This document shows, one piece after another, positions 37,831 through 52,500 of a stretch of DNA of 64,000 bases. Made by a program: the position numbers and the translations under genes. The stretch is from Apricaphanius iberus. Taxonomy: Eukaryota; Chordata; Actinopteri; Cyprinodontiformes; Aphaniidae. Positions within the stretch are counted from its first letter, which is position 1, and every line of letters starts with the position of its first letter. The stretch lies in assembly GCA_028564705.1 (NCBI GenBank), contig JAPXFQ010000338.1, positions 2,046,001 through 2,110,000 of the forward strand. The letters run 5' to 3'. The notes below the pieces were generated by a model that was not told the origin of the DNA, made no database searches, and saw nothing but the letters and a program-made list of their open reading frames with translations.

Positions 37831-38639
37831 CTTACTCCTGAACTTAAGTTAACTTTGTTAACTCCATTTTCTTTACAATTTTTATTTTTTGTATATTAAT
37901 TTCCCTTTAGAACAGTTTAGATCACACACAGGTATACAGGTGTCGAACATCATCACTTACCATTTTGCAGGACTTTTTGCAGTATTTAACTCAGATATTT
38001 AGTTTGGTGTGCTTCTGATTGTTAAAGTGGAAGTGAACACCACCGTAAAATCCAGAAAGCTGTCTGAGGCTTTCATAAAGACAATTGTATCAGTTTGTGC
38101 ATTTGGTAACGGATTTAAAGAGAATTTAAATGGGAAAATCGGCTATTCCAATTTATAGAAATGCGCTGCAATTGACAGACATTTAAAACAGCCAAAATCC
38201 AGATCTAGCTGTCCCAGCTAGTTCACCCTCAAAGCAGACAGCAAGATAAAACGAAGTCTCCAAGTCTAAAATGTCATTTCATTACCTACCCGTGAAGTTA
38301 AAAAACCATGCCATAAAAAGTTGTTTGGAGAAAAGAGACTAAAATAAGGATTAATTGTAGCAATTTAAGTTGGAAAAAACTTGAAAGTGAAAGTGTCATG
38401 GTTTGGAATGTTCAGCAGCACCTGACCAGACTATCAGACTGGTAGATTATTGCTCTCAGCAGAAAGGGAAAGATCTATACTTTAGGCTGACGTTTCATTA
38501 TATGGAAAATACATTTTTGCCTTCATATAATTTGTCAAATGAAAACAATCATTATATAACAAACAGAGAGAAAATTTAAAGTTGTAAATTTAAAGGATGT
38601 AAGGTAGGATCTGGTATTTTTAGATGGTTTTCAGGACAG

Positions 38640-39060
38640 ACTAACGTAGGCCGTGCAGCGGGCCATGAAACGTTTTTTTCCTTGCTGGCCAAACAACTCT
38701 GCTATCCTCTTCCTCGTCAGAAAACAGATTTCTCTGCAGAAACGGCAACACGCCGTCGAGCGGGTAAATTGTTGTGATGCAAATGTGGCCCCAATCGACA
38801 CTGCGCTCCTCTTAAAAGCCCATCATTTACAACTGAAAGAGATGTTACCTTAAATCATGTTTACATCACGAGTGGTTCGAGCGTGAAAAAGCTCATTGAA
38901 AACCGTTTCAGACGATCCTGGCGCCTGTTTGGACAAGCCTGCTGTGAGGGAACAAAAAAAGCCATCTTCCATTAATGATAATGAGCCGAGAGCGAGACGC
39001 GCCAAGCAGGTGGATGCGGCAGAAATGCTGATTACGCTACACTGTAAAACCTGAATGCTT
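38640..39060. promoter_or_regulatory. Candidate upstream klf2 regulatory block
   Basis: Non-repetitive, GC-balanced sequence 1.6-2 kb upstream of klf2, with intact-looking factor-site words (GATGCAAAT, CATTAATGATAATGAG, CAGGTGGATG). No transposon signature. Assignment is by position and texture only. Confidence 0.25.
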
Positions 39061-39114
39061 GGAGAATATAAACTACAATTTATCCTTAAAATATCTTAAC
39101 ACTGGGGAAAAAAA

Positions 39115-39210
39115 GTTTGGCCTGTGATGGAATGGCGATCTGACCATGGTACCCTGCCTCTCACCCAATGAGTGCAGGAGATAGAAGCCCCCCCAACTCT
39201 GCATGGGATG
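39115..39210 (+). mobile_element. LINE-tail fragment
   Basis: GATGGAATGGCGATCTGACC, CTGCCTCTCACCCAATGAGTGCAGGAGATAG and GGATGGATTG match the 3' part of the repeat at 1985-2272. Confidence 0.6.
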
Positions 39211-40361
39211 GATTGACTGTAATTATGATTTTACTTGAAAGTTTATGACGAAACAAGAAGTTTAACATCTAAAATACAATAATATAGACAGAGATAAGAT
39301 TGTTTTGTGCGTGGGATTAAGTTCCTGAAACAGGATCGCAACAAGTCTGATTTTAGCATACAGTGTTGCAAAGCTAGCTGAAGTTGGATACAAAATAATT
39401 GTTGAACCCACATAGAATAGATGATGGTGCAAATAGGCAGTCTGCATAAAGTCAAGACAATTATGAACAACCCAGAGAATCCTCTTCATGAAACTGCTTA
39501 CATTTATTATCAAAAAAATAAGTTAATGTTGCCAGAATTTAACCATTATCTGTAAGAAAAAATATAGATGATTAAACTCTGAATTAGCCTTTTCTAATAG
39601 ATCGCTACTGTCTGACTTTAGCATCAGTGCTGTAGCTACTGACAAAGCTGGCTGCAAATTTAAATTCTTGCTCCAATACATAAATCATTTTCAATTGAAT
39701 TATATTCATTTTTATTGATAGCGTCAATAAACAACAGATGTCATCTCAAGGCACTTTACAAGAAAACTCATTTCAGTAGGTTTACACTTATAAAAACATT
39801 CCAAGCAGTAAAAACGTTTTTTTAAGAAATCCCCGCATATTTCGTCCAGTCATTGACGTGAGGTTGTTCTCCGTAACATACACGTAAACTTCCTTAGCCA
39901 CAATAATTGAACAATTGTTGAACATCATTTTTACACAATTATATACTTGATTAGATGGTCCTCCATCCAACATTTCCTTTTTATAGTGTAGGTTGGGTTG
40001 TTACATGATTATTTCCAGATAATTTCTCTCATAACTTCAGATTAAATAAAACCTAATTAGTGAACACCTGAAAGCCTCCTGTGTTGTAATAATTACATGA
40101 ACATCTGACAGCTCCTAAAATGAAGCTGTTAGTGCGGCTTGGCCTGCGGCGGTTTCTGTCATCAAACTAGTCCTTCTGCGCATATTACGTAAGTATCTAT
40201 GGTTGCTATACAGGCTGAGTGTGTGTTTATCCTGAAACATTTTTTTTTTCTTCCAACTATACTTCAGGTGGGTTGGCCGCTGTCTGCGTCATCCTCCTCT
40301 TTATAGGGCTGCTCCGCTGTGCCTGTCGCACAGCACACTGAGCTCGGCAGCCTGCGCGCTT
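39211..40361. other. klf2 proximal upstream region
   Basis: AT-rich and repeat-free until the promoter. TTACGTAAG (near 40186), a bZIP-type palindrome, is the clearest single site. No coding sequence. Confidence 0.4.
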
Positions 40362-40604
40362 TATAAAAGCGCTAAATTTACCAAACTTTACGTTGTTTCC
40401 TGAGCTCTCACAATTGGCCAGGCGATCTCGGCTTGGAGAGTTATAAGGTCGGGGAGGACCTCCTACCACTTTTAAACTTGTGTTCATGTGTCTGAAGCGC
40501 AGCTGTGGAGAGAGTGGGACACTGTGAAAGTACCATAGATTCTGGCGCGGTTCCCGCTCCGCTCAACATTACTAAAGAACATTTTTGTTATTTCACCCTA
40601 AACG
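40362..40604 (+). promoter_or_regulatory. klf2: klf2 core promoter and 5' UTR
   Basis: A TATA box (TATAAAAG) lies at 40362-40369 in a GC-rich setting, about 240 bases before the klf2 ATG, which predicts transcription starting near 40390-40395. Immediately after it, 40372-40381 reads CTAAATTTAC, a one-mismatch match to the MEF2 consensus. MEF2 control of klf2 is established in mammals; use of this site here is inferred. A second TATA-like word, TTTATAGG, lies near 40300, so an alternative start is possible. Confidence 0.6.
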
Positions 40605-42010
<1,406 letters not shown>

Positions 42011-42685
42011 AGGAGCTCACCAGAGGACTTTGGGGTGTTCACAAAGGGGGGACTGTATTATTTTGTATTGTGATTCAATTGTATTTTTTTATTTAAAATG
42101 CTCTCCATGTGGCCAAATTCAGTTTTTTACATACATATAAAATATTGAATTAAAACGTTTTAGTGTATGTTTTTTTTTTCTAATAATGTAGCTGGTACTA
42201 CTTTGGTTGTATAAAGAAAGCTTTAGAAAAGCTTTGTTTGCTTAATAGCAGGCAGACCAAGAAGGGGCTGGCCCTGTATATACTACTCTTCCTTGACAGA
42301 ACTGGAACGCTGTGTTTGACACAAAAGTGCCTTTCTATGACTGTGCTACTGTAAAACTCTTTGTAACAGAACGACGTGGCCAAGAAATGTAAATGTTCTT
42401 GTTGACAGAGGTAAAATGCACATACAGTTGCCTAACAAGCGCAAAGACAATGTTTTATTTAAACTGCCTTATGTGTCTGAACTGCCTTCTGTATTCTTTT
42501 ATCCTATTTGGAAGTTATTTTCTTCTCTTTGTGAAACTCTCGGATCCAGCCCCTCTGTACACTATCAGGGCTTGATGTCCTGTGCGTTATTTTTTACTTA
42601 AATTTATATAAATGAGTACATGGATTTTATACTGTAAAAATGTGTATTTATTGTAAATATTAAAAAGAACCGATTTGAAAAACAA
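42011..42685 (+). other. klf2: klf2 3' UTR
   Basis: AT-rich, non-repetitive sequence following the klf2 stop codon. It runs to a hexamer ATTAAA (42659-42664) followed by a GT-rich stretch, which is a normal cleavage and polyadenylation context. A weaker upstream ATTAAA near 42148 could give a short isoform. Several ATTTA words suggest an unstable mRNA, as expected for an immediate-early type KLF. Confidence 0.6.
42652..42664 (+). promoter_or_regulatory. klf2: Overlapping Pumilio element and poly(A) signal
   Basis: TGTAAATA (42652-42659) matches the Pumilio recognition element UGUANAUA. It shares its last base with the probable poly(A) hexamer ATTAAA (42659-42664). The overlap is seen directly; any function is inferred. 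Confidence 0.45.
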
Positions 42686-42689
42686 GTGT

Positions 42690-43864
42690 TGTGATTGGTG
42701 AACTTCATGAGCACTTAGCCATTTCAGATACACCTCTGCTCGTTTTGATTAACCACAGCCACACACTCAATACGGGTTCACAGCCGTGCTTGAAAATAGC
42801 TGCACCCAGCAGAGCTGCGGGTTGCCCTATCACCCACACCCGAAAAATATGGCTTGCAATAGAAGATGCTGACTTTTTAAACTTGAGGGCAACTTGATTT
42901 CCAGTGATGTTTTGCAGCTGCAAGACAGAGAAGGGTAGCCGCTTGTGGGCTTAGCCTATAAATACAAACACTCCATTTTCATAATTACAGAGTGAGGCCG
43001 GGAGCCGTCTGGACAGAGGGGCACAGCAAACCCTCATCAGGAGCCCTTAGACTCCCTTTCAGATGGGTAGAAATTATAGTAGGACATCAAAGCGCCTTAA
43101 TACTACAATTACACACAGTCACTCTGCACTACAGTTTCAAACTATCCAGGTCCAGCCTTTATATTATACATACGGTGTCAGCGAGCATTTGTATCTCCTG
43201 CATGAAGGACTGCATTGAGAGCACGTATCAAAGCCAGATGGCAGTTGTGAAAAGATAGATGACTGCTTTCAGGAATGGTTTTTAAACCTCTACACATGAT
43301 GTGGCCAGAAGTTTAATGTAAAACAGGCCGCTTTTACCCGAAACATCTAGTGTTTTAACTGAAATGTTTCCATCAACACGCACAAATTTATAATATTACA
43401 AAAAAAGGGGAAATGCATACCAAGTCAAAAATATCTACAGTGAAAGATGCAAATGTATCACTCTCATTTCACTTTTTTTTGTTAGAATATTATTGCATAA
43501 ACTCTAAAATAGAATTCAGAAATATCTTGAGTGAACTTTAACAGGTGGAGAGTAAATAAGATCACTTTCTTGATACCTTTTCACTGTAGTTTTAGGACCG
43601 CTGTTAGACAAACACCCATAAATACAAAGAAAAAGGGAAGTTTAAATAATGTACACTGTTATGTGTGTGAATATATTAAATGGAAGCTTTCAAAAAAGAG
43701 CCTTTAAAACTTTTTTTCTCGAGATGAAATTAATATTTAACAACTTTAACTAGTTTTTTTTTGTGTTTTTTTACCAAGACATGGGTGCAGATCTAAACCA
43801 TGACAGGTCAAAGTTAGGATCAATATCCTCGGGAATATTTGGTTAAATATTCTTTACCATCTAC
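42690..43864. other. Intergenic, nothing recognised
   Basis: Sequence between the klf2 poly(A) region and the first downstream repeat. No exon recognised. Confidence 0.5.
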
Positions 43865-44115
43865 ACTGGTTCAGTTTATAGCACTGTGGCCTTGGTCACT
43901 GCATCTCTCAGTTCTCGCTGCTTCCTCCCACAGTCCCTACATCTGCATGTTTGACTAAGAGGTGTAAATTGCCTTTACTGTAGATGTGAGAGTTTGTGCA
44001 CAGTTTGTCCTATTTGTCTCTGTGTTTCCCTACTGGTTTATCCTACGGTTACCTTTGGCCAGTGATTTCGCATAGCTAAGCACCAACACCCCCACAACCC
44101 TTATACGGGGGCGCT
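43865..44115 (+). mobile_element. Diverged LINE-tail/SINE-type repeat
   Basis: The tRNA-like head GGTTCAGTTTATAGCACTGTGGCC, GCTTCCTCCCACAGTCC and GTTTGTCCTATTTGTCTCTGTG resemble the repeat at 1985-2272 with heavy divergence. Confidence 0.5.
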
Positions 44116-44561
44116 TGACACATTAGATGTACCTCTCCATAAATAACTGCAGAAAAAAAACAATAATTCCTTTTACCCGTGAGAAAGGTTCCAGCATAAT
44201 TGCGGCTATAAATCGGGCTCCTCTTTTAATCGGAATTGGGTTCATTTAGATTGTTACCTTGATCAACAGATTATGTCCAACTTGAACAATCTCACAGTTC
44301 AAGATGACAGCGAAGAATTTGAAGGTTTCCTTTGTCGTTCCATCTATGTGTACGTATGGGTTGTCTCCCACCCCAGGCAAGAAGTTGTTGTTGTACTGGA
44401 GTCAGTACTTTTACATTCGCATCGAAATAAAATTTTCACAATAATCAAACTAATAGCTTAACCAGAGAAAATCAAATGATTGAATAAAGTACCTTCGACT
44501 CCATGACACTAGGTGGCGACATGCGCCCTTTCGTGCTGTCACTCTTCAGGTTGGCCTAGAC

Positions 44562-44803
44562 CAGCTGTGTCAAACTTATTTTCATTTCAGGCCCCATCAG
44601 TATCGTAAATGTCCTAAAAAAAAAGGCAGTTTGTGGCACAATCTATTGAAAAAATACCCATTAATGAACCGCTAAAATATGAGTAAATTAAGGTTGATAA
44701 GACAATTTTTGTGAACACATCTCATTTTGATAAATTATCTATGTGACCCTCGAGAGTCAAGATGGCCAGATTTGGCCAGAGGGACTTGAGTTTCACACAT
44801 TGG
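44562..44803. mobile_element. hAT-like MITE, first of three
   Basis: Ends CAGCTGTGTCAAACTTATTT and ...GACTTGAGTTTCACACATTGG. Flanked by GCCTAGAC at 44554-44561 and 44804-44811. Confidence 0.8.
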
Positions 44804-44811
44804 GCCTAGAC

Positions 44812-45162
44812 CAGGGGTGTCAAACTCATTTTCATTTTGGGCCACATAAAGCTCCTGAATATCGTCAAAGAGCCGGTTGTGGCAGAAAATACTGATAAAA
44901 GTATAACTGGTAGAATTTTTGTAAAAAACTGTGCCCAGATTTGACAAGAACTTCTTAAAACAAAATAATACTGAATATATTTTTATTATGATGTAATTTA
45001 GGACTGTTCAAGTGACTTGATTTTACTAATGAAATTGTATTTAATGAACATAAATAGAATAGAAGGTTCTATTTAGAGAGTCCTCTAGAGTTTAGAAGGC
45101 CACATAAATGGCTATGGTGGGCTGGATTTGGCCTGCAGGCCTTGAGTTTGACACAGCGTTTG
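44812..45162. mobile_element. hAT-like MITE, second of three
   Basis: Starts CAGGGGTGTCAAACTCATTT and ends GCCTTGAGTTTGACACAGCG plus TTTG. It shares GGCCACATAAA near both ends with an inverted layout. Flanked by GCCTAGAC at 44804-44811 and 45163-45170. Confidence 0.85.
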
Positions 45163-45170
45163 GCCTAGAC

Positions 45171-45354
45171 CCTGAGTGTCCAGCTCCAGTCCTTGAGGGC
45201 CAGTGTCTCTGCTCCAAGACAACTGACTCAAATGGTTCCACATGGTTCCTCAGAGGCCTTCTAATGACCCATCGTTTTATTAGGGCGTACTGAATCAGGG
45301 AAAGAACTAGTGTCCAGAATACCGGCCCTTGAGGACCGACTTTGGGTAATACTG
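45171..45354. mobile_element. hAT-like MITE, third of three
   Basis: 184 bp with ends CCTGAGTGTCCAGCTCCAGT and, inverted, CAGTATTACCCAAAGTCGGT; related to the copy at 4557-4779. Flanked by GCCTAGAC (45163-45170) and GCCTACAC (45355-45362). Confidence 0.85.
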
Positions 45355-45362
45355 GCCTACAC

Positions 45363-46594
45363 AGAGTTACATGGCTGCAGAGAACCACACAGAGTAAAAG
45401 CAGAATGTGTACAGTGAGAGAAGAAATGGATTACAACAACGGTGCAGCACAGAACATTTCTTAATGTACTTTTATACTTGTTGCATTATTGTGTACTGAT
45501 GTTATTGCCACTTTCACAGTCATGTCACTTCCTGTGAATAGCTTGACTAAAACAGTGTTGGTGTTTATATGCAGAGAAGTTTTCTAACCGCATTATCTGG
45601 GTGGTTTAGTCAGATTATAAGTAGTTCAGTTCGACGGACTAATGCACCAATTCATCTTTTTCTCAATGTATGTACTCGCGCTGATTACTGCTGCTGCATA
45701 CTAGATATACCAAGAAGTGTTACAGCAGACCCTTTCTCCTAGGTGTAAAGACTTTGCAAATTCAAACTATTTAGTTATTTACATAGGAACTTTTAAAAAA
45801 TGATTGTGGAAAGTGTGTTGCTGCTCACAAGTAGACAGATTTGCCTTTTTGAATAATCCTACTCAGCTGCATATTTCTTTGGATCTGAATACGCTATTAA
45901 TACATGTACAAAATGATCTTTGTAATTACAAAATTATTACCTTAGGAACATAAGGAAGTTATATTTATGCCTGGGTTTTTCTGTCACTTAGCAAGGCAAC
46001 TCAAAAAGTTTGACGAATATTAATTAAGTTTTCAGGAAATCTCCGCAGTGTGATAAGGAAAAAGTGATTAGATTTTGTATCTTAATAGGGATGACTCTTT
46101 GGGGATGGGTGTGGGGGACTAAGCTGCTTTGACGGGGGGCTGCACTCCACAAGTGTTTTTCACTCGTTTCAGTCTCATCTTTCTTTTTTTCTGTTTACCT
46201 CGAACATTCTGCTGGTACACCCAAATTTCATAAAGGGCAAGGACTATGTCCCCAACTCCATCTCTTTGCTCAGCTTTTAAATAATATGGCCAGACAGAAA
46301 TACAGAGAAGAGTGTCAAAAGCAAATGAGAAGGATATTGACCTCTCAGTGACATGAGGGCTCATCAGTCGTAAGAATGCCCTCTACCACATTTCCTTCCT
46401 GCAAACATCAACATTCACAATGATTCCTTTAAAGATACTTGAATTATGAGTTACTGCATTTAACTTTTTGACAAAATAATTTGTTTAACCTGTTTTTTAT
46501 GTTACTGAAGAAATGTTGCTCCGGGAATAAGTCAAGTTTATTAGATTAAAAGTTGTTACAATTTTCAGAAAAATCAAAACAAGAAAGTTGACTT
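45363..46594. other. Intergenic, nothing recognised
   Basis: Between the MITE run and the putative 3' end of eps15l1. An 81-codon minus frame (46119-46364) has no recognised domain. Confidence 0.5.
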
Positions 46595-49580
46595 TTTATT
46601 AATTACATATATACTTCACAATATTACAGCTTACAGTGTTGATATGTAGATAATTAAGGCGTTGTCACATGCTGTACATGTCCTGTATGGAACATACAGT
46701 ACATTCTTTATGTGCCAGATAGACCTGATTAGTGTTGGATGGCGGTGAGAATGCATTTGAAAAACTGTCTTACACATACTAAAACATAACTTAACAGAAA
46801 TAAAATATAAAACAACAAAGTTGATTTGTTTATCAGTGAAAAGCAAAAAAGACTGATGAAAATCACTGTGCATCTTTCGTAATGCAAATTATATCAGAAG
46901 TAGTAAATGTAACAGTAAATACCATAAAAGGAGCAGGTTTACACTTTTCCATTTTAAATAGGTTTTTAACAGTACGGGAGTGAAAGTTTGTCAAAACAAA
47001 GCAACCATCTGACAAAAAAAGGCTGCTTACATCTGAGGGAACGACTGGTTCATAACTGGAAGAAAACTCCAATGATCATCACTCGCTCTGATTACGTTTT
47101 AATGCATCCTCACTTCCCTAATTCCATAAATAGCGGACATAAAGGCTTAAATCATTAAAAGCTTGTGCGACAACAGAAAAATAGATACAAAGTCCTTCAT
47201 GACAGCTTTGGATTTTAAAGACTTGCCTAATGTAAAACTTGCACATTTGACCATAATTTAATCATAAGGATGGGGTGCGCCAGAAAGTTTCTTTAACCAT
47301 CTGGTACTGGACAAGCTCAGTCGCGGACCAACAGAGCGGCTGACGTCTTCTGTTTGACTTTAAATATAAAGTTTTCTTTTTAACTCATGGTTATGGAAAA
47401 CAGACTTCTAAAGCATTTTACTTCATTCACCACACATTCTTTGATTTCATACAAATATTCCTTAACGGCTGCTTCGAATAATTCGACTTGCACGACCTTT
47501 TATATTAACATAGAAAAGAGCCATATGTATGTGATATTTATAATACTAAGAATGCCTTTGTCATCATAATATCAGACAAAAGTCTTCCAGTGTTTATGTT
47601 GCAAAGCATTATGGTTAGTAGTTAAATAAAATGGCTGTGAACGGCTCCAGTCTGTGAGACTACAATGAGATAAATACATCTTCCCTTCAGCTCCCACCTC
47701 CATCAGCAAAGTCTCAGACAACTCTGACGAGATTACTGGAAACGTGCGCCAAGATGAAGATGATGACAGAGGTGGGAAGAGGAGAGTGGGGGTAGAGTGT
47801 GTTGAGTCTGTGCTACAAGTGCCTTTTTAATGCTGGCAGAGCTGCTTCACCTCCTCTAATCAGCTGTTTAAGGTAAACAGACCAACAAGCACAAGGTGGG
47901 CGGTCATTGGGAGTAAAAACAGTTTACACAAATGGCTGGAGCACAGACACAGTTGGGTTTACGTTGCTTCTCTGTGATGCAGCTCCAGATCATTTTTTTA
48001 TTTTTGAGATTTGGCTGTTTCTCAAGGGTGAACTTAGTAAGAAGAGATGCTGGGTTAAACGAATAATATACAGCAAGATCTGAGGATTTGGTTAGAAATG
48101 AACAGAGATGCAGCAAGAGGTGGAGTGGTGACGGGATTTTCAGCTTGACCGACCCTGGCCGGTCAGAAACTCAAAAATAAGTTGTTGGGTTTTTTTTACA
48201 AATCAGTGAATTCATCATAATAAACTGCTATCAGGTTGGACTGACAAGAATCGGTTTGGATGCTGTAACTGGAAAAAGACTGAAAGTTTAGACATGTAAA
48301 AAGCTAGCGAAAAGGAAATTATATTTTCTACATATTGTGCCTCCTTCAAGCTGCAAGACTGCGAGAGAAAGCAATACTTTCATCCTATAAATAGACATTT
48401 GTATGGACAGTGTTACTATAGACTCAAAGTTATCTATTTTGAATGTTAGAAAGCGCAGCAATAAAAAAAGTTAATTACAGTGAAAAAATCTTATGTATAA
48501 GATGTTGAGACATATTTCTGCTTTAGAGAACCAGATTCTTAAAAGATAACAGAAAGGCAGAGCTTTCAACCTGTGTCACTGAATATGTAAGATTTGGAAA
48601 TGCTGGCAATATTCTGTAACAGCTTGAGTTAGTAAGGATTTACAATCTTGGCATTACATACCAAGACTGTTGTTTCGGTACCTGTTATAAAATGCTAAAG
48701 ACAGCTTAAAATGGTGGTCTGTATATATATATTTTTTTTGCATTTTAAATCAAAAGTAAAACCATGAACGACGACTAGGCTGAATAAGAAAACATGTCGG
48801 CTCTACTCCCTGTATAAATAATTAATAACTGCTCACCACAGGAAGGCTAGAAAAAATTAATGCTGTTTCCATATCTTTATGCATTAAAGTTCTTAAAAAG
48901 AAATCAAAGACAGTATTGGGAGGGGAAAGGTTTACAAAAACTGGAAATCGGCTATAAAATTGTTATCGAAGCATCTCTAAAATAACACTTGGTATTTGTG
49001 GTCTGCACTAGGATTGCACAACACTTGGGAGATCATTTGATAATTACATTAACCAAATCATAGAGGATTGCATGTTCAGGGGCAGAATATTTGAGCAACT
49101 GTCTGGTAAAAGTTGTAACAGTATTGCTATGGTAACTAAAGTGGCAACTTTATGTTATTATTGACCCAGGATGCTTCATGCACATGAAGGGATGGAGGCT
49201 ACTGTAGCTCAGGATTTAAAGTAATTACAGCTAATGTGTTGAATGTAATTACAAGTCCTTTCAGAAGGTTTACCAAACAAGCAGGTTGAAAAGTCAGCAG
49301 GTAGAGCTGCAGTTCAGCAGCCTGTGATAATTTTGTAGTGTGGAGCTAAGCAGAAACAACGTCTGAATTCTCCCTGATTACAGCCGGCGCTTGGAAACAA
49401 TGTACCTTGAATGGTTTTAAATTTACAGTCATTTGATGTGAGTCCAGTCAAAACAGGAGAAACACTGGTCTCTTATACAACTTGGTAACAGAGGTCGGAG
49501 CTGAGGTCATGAGCCATGTAAACGGAGGACTGTCAGGTAGACTAAGAGAGGACAGAGTACTGAGCTGCAGGTCGGCCCAG
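46595..49580 (-). other. Probable eps15l1 3' UTR and intergenic spacer
   Basis: About 3 kb of largely non-repetitive, AT-rich sequence downstream of the eps15l1 stop. AATAAA on the minus strand occurs near 47999, 46595-46600 and 46537-46542, so a 3' UTR of 1.6 to 3 kb is possible. The real end cannot be told from sequence alone. I see no other coding exon in it. Confidence 0.3.
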
Positions 49581-52500
49581 TCAGGCGTTGGAAATGTCAG
49601 CCTTGCTGAGAGCGATGGCCAGCTCCAGATCCTGCTGCTCTTGCAACCGCAGCCTCCTCAGCCTCTCCTGCTCCTCCCACTCGCTCTCCCGCTTGGCCCA
49701 CTCCAGCTGCTGGTTCTCACTTCCGAACTGGAGCAGACAAACAAACATTAGATTTGGGAAACAAAACGAAGAAGGAAAAAAAAAAGAGAAAAGGAATGTG
49801 CTTGTGGCTTGAGGCTCAAATGTCAACACAGAAACAGACAAATCACTGGACAAAGGCAGATGTTTCTAAGCAGGCAGAAAGTCAAAAACAACATCGGACT
49901 TGAGTACAACGATCAGCAACGAATGGCGGTAAATCGGTAAACAATTAAGGTGCAGGAAAAAAAAAAAAGAAGCGATGATCATAAAGTGCTTTGTAAGAGT
50001 GCCAATTATCAAAACTTATTCATTTTGTCACATTGGACCACAGACCTACACAAACCAATGTGTAAATGTAAAATGAAATGAACATAAATTATGTTACAAA
50101 CAAAATCTGAAAAGTGTGGTTTAAAAACACTTGAGACAGGGAGCATTAACTTCCACTAGGAGAACCAACCATCCTAAACATTCAGCCAAAACTAAAGCAT
50201 ACTCATTTGCTTGTAAAGCCTAGTCAAAGTTCAAAGCTGAATTCACATGAGAATTTCTGAGATTCCAAGTAAATGAGCGTGATCTATTTTGCAAAGGAAA
50301 AAAGGGCTAATATGTCAGTCTCTAGATCTAAAAAAGATAGAAGAGACTAAGGGAACTGCGAATGTAACAGCAGCAAATGGTGAACCTACAATCTATTGAA
50401 TCAGGGAAGTTAAACAAATGCACACACTTTTTTGATTTTTGTAAATGTAATAAGTGTGAAAATCATGAGCGTATTCCTTCTAAGTCACAACTATGCCTAT
50501 CACATAAAATTAAAAAATAATACATAGAAAAGCAAATAAAATACATAGAATGTTGTGGTTATAACGTGACAAAATGTGTAATATTTAAAAGGCTGTCAAG
50601 ACTGTAATTTCCTAACACAAAAAAAGCAAAAAGAGCAAAACCAGAAGCTTAAAGCAACTTTTTTAAAAGCAATTATATGGTAAAGCAAACAAATTGTCAG
50701 ATTTTTATGTTTTTGCTGTTTAGGATATTTCAAGCAAATAATTGCACTCAGGATTCACTAAACTCAGATTTGCGGTGCGAGCAAGTTTCTCTCACATGCA
50801 AAGATCGATCACCACACCTTTTTTTCCAGTCTTACCTTCACAACTTCAGATCCTGGCAGAAAAACAAAACAAATCACAATGCACAGCTCCATATCAAAAT
50901 GAAACCCACAAATCTTTTTACAACAATCATGCAGGCATGAAGGACACAATAAATTAACATGTGAAAAGAAAACCAAAGTAAAGGGCGCCATGCATCATCT
51001 CTCTGCCTGAGAGCTTGCGGGCCGTTATGAGGAAAGCGGAAGATCGGGTTTCGCAGAGTGCGATTTTGCTCAGAACGAAGCATATCATGATTAAACAGCA
51101 AATAAGCCTTCGTCTTGCACTTGATGACTCTGGAAAATGTTTCTACAAGTGCTACCTGAGCAGATACGTATACCAGTCAGGGAGCTGTAAGGTTTATAAG
51201 CCCTCACTTTCTGCAAATATGCAATCCCGTTCAACTGATAAGTAGGACGACTAGATAGAAATGAAGTTCCAGGATTGTCCAAATCAGTCATGCAAACATT
51301 TGATTCCCTTAAGCCCCAACTGTGAAAAAGCTTTGAATTGTTTGTTAGTTAACAGCCAGTTAACAGGTTTGCTGTGTGTATCTGCTTTCCGGTTACTGGG
51401 GAGAAAGAACAAGATTCGTCCCCAGTTGCATTAGATTTCACCTCTTAGCATTCAGCTCTGCAGCTCATGCAGACGACGATGTTTGGATCGAAAAAAAACA
51501 AAAAACAACTGTTGTTACAAAACAAAAAATGAGTGCAGACTGCACTTACAGAGGCAAAATCTGCAAAACCCACAGGACAGTCTTTGGATTCTTTTCTTGA
51601 CTGTGTCGCAATAAAAGAGTCTCTCAAACCGAGCAGATCTACTGGAGGAGATAAACATTTAAATGAATAAATGCCAGTGACACCTTTTCTTGTCACCAGA
51701 GCTCCCTTGGGAAAATAAGCTCACACTTTAAAAGGAGAATGTGTAATAGTGGGCCCACTGAATATTCACAGGAAGCCCAAAGCTTTGAGCCTGTGGAGTA
51801 CAGAATCGCCACAGTGCGGAAAGCGATATTGGTTCAAAAAAGTTGTTAACCACATTTTTGAGTAAAGCTCACTGATGCATTGATGCTTCAATGTGCACTG
51901 GGTTGCTTTCTGGAACATATGATACAATGGTACAAAACAGACACACCCTTCTCTACTGTAAACTGAGAACACATTTCCAATAATCGTTTTTAACTGGTTC
52001 CCATTATCTTCGAGCACTGCTGCAGCAAACCTAGAGGGCTTAGGCAAAATATGTAGGAAGACAAACCAAATATTTGCTTTATTAAATCCCTATTACAAAA
52101 CCAAACTTGTGTTAAGAGTTGTAAACAAATGTTATTGCAACACGAGGGAGCGCAGACAAACAGCTAAATTAACGCCTCTCATAGGACCAGGATTAGTTGT
52201 GCAACTGTTTCTGCGATGCAGATATGAAGAGCAGCCCACAAATTTAGGAGTGGGCTTCTCACTTCCCTTTTACAAGAGAAGCACACTGCGAGAAAGAGCT
52301 TGCTGGCAAACCGTGGCAACTCATCTCAACCCTGTTTTGTGTGGTGAAGCAAAGGGGAACACCAGCGTTCTCAGGCTGTGGCTTCTGCTTAAAGAATAAG
52401 TGCAAGGTCACACCGGAAGGGCATGGCCTGGGAATGGGTTGTAGGTGTCGTGTGACTTCACATGAACTGAAAAAAGCAAGATAAACACTAGGCTCTATGT

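Larger units (their letters stand above)
36203..39114. other. Intergenic with GC-rich island
   Basis: No gene recognised. Contains a CpG-richer insertion-like block (37377-37830) and a non-repetitive block closer to klf2 (38640-39060). Confidence 0.4.
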
